From the NCBI GenBank assembly GCA_902494945.1, contig CABUVF010000127.1:1-6323 (forward strand): a stretch of DNA of 6,323 nucleotides. The letters run 5' to 3'. Numbering within the stretch: position 1 is the first letter of the stretch; the number at the start of each line of letters is the position of its first letter. Below are positions 4,138-6,323 of the stretch, piece by piece. Under the pieces are notes generated by a model, which was not told where the DNA came from, did no database searches, and saw only the letters and a list, made by a program, of their open reading frames with translations. Both the position numbers and the translations under genes were made by a program. Origin of the DNA: an uncultured Collinsella sp. GTDB lineage: Bacteria > Actinomycetota > Coriobacteriia > Coriobacteriales > Coriobacteriaceae.

Positions 4138-4228
4138 TTCCAAGTGCCCGAGATTGCCCCGAAAGAGGAGCGCCGCGTACTTCGGTACGCAAGCGACGGT
4201 TTGAGGGGCAAGGTCGGGTGCTTGGGAA
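4138..4228. repeat. Large interrupted inverted repeat between amtB and glnB
   Basis: The left arm (4138-4160) has paired blocks TTCCAAG, CCCGA and TTGCCCC. The right arm (4205-4228) has GGGGCAA, TCGGG and CTTGGGAA, the last with one extra G. Two-base mismatched spacers separate the blocks symmetrically. Inside is a perfect hairpin GCGTAC-TTCG-GTACGC (4175-4190), a cUUCGg tetraloop when read on the plus strand. The element fills most of the 154-bp gap. No T-run follows on either strand, so it is not a standard terminator. It may be an amtB mRNA 3' structure that limits read-through, a palindromic mobile repeat, or a structured RNA. Confidence 0.75.
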
Positions 4229-4238
4229 AGCCGCGCTG

Positions 4239-5516
4239 CTAATCGAGTCCGGAGAAAGAAGGATACGCGCTCTCGCCGTGCTGACTCGCATCCAAGCCCA
4301 GCGCCTCATCGGCCTCGTCCACGCGCAGGCTGCCGCGGAACAGCGCCTTGACCACCGCGGCAATCACCAAGTCGAGCACCAGCACAATAGCGACCGTCAC
4401 CACAATGCCCAGGATTTGCGAGATGAGCAGCGACATGTCACCCGTGTAGAACAGGCCGCCCTTACCGGTCCACGAAAGCTCCGGCACGCAGAACAGGCCC
4501 GTGAGCACGCCGCCCAAGATGCCGCCGATACCATGGCAGCCAAACGCGTCGAGCGCATCGTCGTAGCCGAACTTGGTCTTGAGATGGCTGATGGCCAGGT
4601 AACAGACGGGAGAGACGATCAGGCCCATGACCAGCGCCGCCCACGGCTCGACAAAGCCCGCGCCCGGCGTGACCACCACAAGGCCCGCAACCAGACCGGT
4701 ACTGGCGCCCACCAGCGTGGGACGACCGGTGTGCACGCGCTCGACGGCAAGCCACGAGACCATGCCCGCCGCGCTGGCCGTCACGGTGTTGAGGATGGCG
4801 AGCGCCGCCACGGCGTCGGCCTTAAACTCGCTGCCGCCGTTAAATCCAAACCAGCCAAACCAAAGCAGGCCGGCGCCCAGTGCTACAAACGGCACGTTAT
4901 GCGGACGATAGCTCACCATGCCAAAGCCGCGACGACGGCCGAGCATTAAGCAGAGAATCAGGCCCGTAAGACCGGACGAAATGTGTACCACGTCGCCGCC
5001 GGCAAAGTCGAGCGCTCCGATGATGTCGCCGATAAAGGAGCCATCGCCGCCCCAAACCATGTGGGCGAGCGGCGCGTAAACCACGAGCAGCCAAATGCCC
5101 AGGAAAGCCGTCATGACACCAAACTTAATGCGACCTGCCAGGCTGCCCGTGACGATAGCGGCGGTGATCATGGCAAACGCCATCTGGAAGGCGATGTTGA
5201 TGATCTGAGGATAGACGGCACCGTCCGTGGCATTGCCCTCGGCCGCCTGCAGCACCTGGTTGAGCACCGGTAGGCACAGCAACTGGTCAAGGCCTCCAAT
5301 AAACGGGCTGGAACCGTCGCCGCCGTAGGCCAGCGACCAGCCAGCAACAATCCACAGTACACCAACCAGGCCAATGACGCCAAAGCACATAAGCATGGTG
5401 TTGATGACATTTTTGCGCCTGGACAGGCCGCCATAGAAAAACGCCAGACCCGGTGTCATTAAAAACACGAGCATGGTGCAGATGAGCATAAACGTTGTCG
5501 ATCCCGTATCGTACAT
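4239..5516 (-). CDS. amtB: Ammonium transporter Amt/AmtB, 425 aa
   Basis: This is a trimeric inner-membrane channel that conducts ammonia/ammonium inward. Eleven transmembrane segments are expected, and hydrophobic stretches cover residues 8-390. Key residues visible are the external Phe pair region AFQMAFAM (F110, F114), W155 in HMVWGGDG, conserved D170 in DFAGGDVVHISSG with pore H178, and the second pore histidine H328 in DAFGCHGIGG. The signature DFAGG-x-VVH carries Asp where Thr or Ser is usual. The tail has the conserved Amt C-terminal pattern LRVDEADEALGLD followed by HGESAY, which contacts PII. The start at 5516 follows AAGGGGGAG. An ATG at 5555 lacks a ribosome binding site, as does the longer open frame to 5699. 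The 198-bp upstream gap (5517-5714) holds a small palindrome AACGC-T-GCGTT (5602-5612) but no clear promoter. With glnB downstream it forms the nitrogen-uptake pair. Confidence 0.95.
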   Translation of the reverse strand: MYDTGSTTFMLICTMLVFLMTPGLAFFYGGLSRRKNVINTMLMCFGVIGLVGVLWIVAGWSLAYGGDGSSPFIGGLDQLLCLPVLNQVLQAAEGNATDGAVYPQIINIAFQMAFAMITAAIVTGSLAGRIKFGVMTAFLGIWLLVVYAPLAHMVWGGDGSFIGDIIGALDFAGGDVVHISSGLTGLILCLMLGRRRGFGMVSYRPHNVPFVALGAGLLWFGWFGFNGGSEFKADAVAALAILNTVTASAAGMVSWLAVERVHTGRPTLVGASTGLVAGLVVVTPGAGFVEPWAALVMGLIVSPVCYLAISHLKTKFGYDDALDAFGCHGIGGILGGVLTGLFCVPELSWTGKGGLFYTGDMSLLISQILGIVVTVAIVLVLDLVIAAVVKALFRGSLRVDEADEALGLDASQHGESAYPSFSGLD

Positions 5517-5714
5517 TCGCTCCCCCTTTGTCGCATGAACGTTGTCGGCGCTCATGATGCAGCCGAGGGGCAACTGGTGTAGACCAGATACGGCGTTGTT
5601 AAACGCTGCGTTGTCGAATGGAAACGGTGCCGCAATCTTGGAAACGGCGCGGCAACGGGCGCGAAACGAACGGGAAATACGCGAGCAAGGAAGCCGCAAA
5701 CACGCCCGTCCCGG

Positions 5715-6323
5715 CTAGCGGCGGAACAGCTCGCGGGCTCGGTCGCGGAGGTCGGTAGCTCGGATGACGCCCTCGTAGCGATTGATGCGCAGACGCGGGA
5801 AAGCGTTAAAGAAGCGCAGGTCACGACGGCTGAGCGACACACTCGGCACCGGACGGCTCATGCGCTTGCCGGCAAGGCGACGACTGAGCGACGGACGCGG
5901 CATGCTCGGCGCGACATCGGCAACGCGGCGGGCAGCGAGCGCCAGGCCGCGAGCACCATCCGAGATAAACGTCGGCATCGAAGCCTTCTCGCGCAGGGCA
6001 TCGAGCGCCGCATCGCCCAGCTCGGCCAGCCAAGCGTTAACGGCGCGACCGCGGATATGCGTCTGCGCCACCGAGTCGATCGCCGAATCGGGAATACGTT
6101 CGAGCATAGAGTCGGAGGCGTCGGCAAGCGACTCATTGATGCGGTCAGCAAGGTCGGCCCGGACGCGCTCCAGCTGATCAGACAGACGCCGCCAGCTCGC
6201 CAACGAGCACACCGCGTCGACCATCATCGCGACCGCGACGATAAAGGCGGACAGCCGCACAATCAGCACCGGCAGATGGCCAAGCAGCCCCAGCAATGCC
6301 GGCTCCACTAAACGGCAAATGCA
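5715..6323 (-). CDS. CmpB-like putative ABC-transporter permease, C-terminal part (runs off right edge)
   Basis: The minus-strand frame is open from the window edge to TAG at 5717-5715. A GTG at 6308 could serve as a start, but the frame continues upstream (CICRLVEPALLGLLGHLP) without a stop and no ribosome binding site is seen. I therefore treat it as the end of a longer gene. Visible parts are a hydrophobic helix (VLIVRLSAFIVAVAMMVDAV) ending in an Asp-containing MVDAVCSL motif, a charged, probably helical stretch (WRRLSDQLERVRADLADRIN), a long Arg/Ser/Ala-rich linker, and a C-terminal FFNAFPRLRINRYEGVIRAT motif. The membrane-helix-plus-Asp motif and the AFPxLRxxRYE end are those of the CmpB-like family (PF06541, putative ABC transporter permease) common in Coriobacteriia and Clostridia. 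I name it from memory of the pattern. The family's function is not established. The link to amtB is only positional. Confidence 0.6.
   Translation of the reverse strand, partial: CICRLVEPALLGLLGHLPVLIVRLSAFIVAVAMMVDAVCSLASWRRLSDQLERVRADLADRINESLADASDSMLERIPDSAIDSVAQTHIRGRAVNAWLAELGDAALDALREKASMPTFISDGARGLALAARRVADVAPSMPRPSLSRRLAGKRMSRPVPSVSLSRRDLRFFNAFPRLRINRYEGVIRATDLRDRARELFRR

Noticed and set aside
4138..4228. Integron attC-like site
   Set aside because: It has an imperfect palindromic arm structure, but I find no RYYYAAC/GTTRRRY core pair at the ends and no integrase nearby.
4116..4949. Plus-strand open frame of 277 codons opposite amtB
   Set aside because: It is a shadow of the amtB coding sequence, rich in Arg/His/Gln/Ala, and starts inside the intergenic inverted repeat.
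5517..5699. N-terminal extension of AmtB to an upstream ATG at 5699 or 5555
   Set aside because: Neither has a Shine-Dalgarno. The extension is Arg/Ala/Ser-rich and not signal-peptide-like, while AAGGGGGAG lies just before the ATG at 5516.

Overview
The window looks like a chromosomal segment of a moderately high-GC Gram-positive anaerobe. The best guess is a Collinsella-like member of the Coriobacteriia. This is inferred from the base composition, the protein flavour (a Cof-type HAD phosphatase, a CmpB-like membrane protein, an amtB-glnB pair) and the short intergenic palindromes. No 16S or other marker gene is present, so the assignment is not proven. All recognisable protein genes lie on the minus strand, so the window is best read from right to left.

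From the right edge: (1) the C-terminal part of a CmpB-like (putative ABC-transporter permease) membrane protein, running off the window. (2) amtB, an ammonium channel, followed after 154 bp by glnB/glnK, its PII regulator. The gap holds a large imperfect inverted repeat. The PII protein keeps the residues for effector binding and for plugging the channel, but lacks the Tyr51 modification site. (3) A TetR-family regulator followed by an MFS drug-efflux-like transporter. The 100-bp gap between them carries two matching 20-bp palindromic sites that look like the regulator's operators. (4) A Cof-type HAD phosphatase whose promoter, ribosome binding site and start codon are spanned by a perfect 22-bp inverted repeat.

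The region left of the HAD gene (about 145-672) looks empty at first but holds the most interesting structure. Two 29-bp REP-like palindromes (236-264 and 644-672) bracket a small locus. On the minus strand there is an unlisted 41-codon gene (518-393) with a near-ideal Shine-Dalgarno sequence. It encodes a short peptide with one hydrophobic segment and a very basic tail. Its promoter overlaps a LexA/SOS-box-like palindrome, and its ribosome binding site can fold into a hairpin. On the plus strand, a good sigma-70-type promoter (296-324) points at the 3' end of this gene and would yield a short structured RNA ending at a terminator-like hairpin (381-409). This is the architecture of a type I toxin-antitoxin locus with a convergent antisense RNA, possibly under SOS control. 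That reading is an inference that needs RNA and toxicity data.

At the left edge, the first 47 codons of a second TetR-like regulator (1-143, minus strand, TTG start behind AAGGAGG) run off the window. Its promoter region contains several short palindromes.
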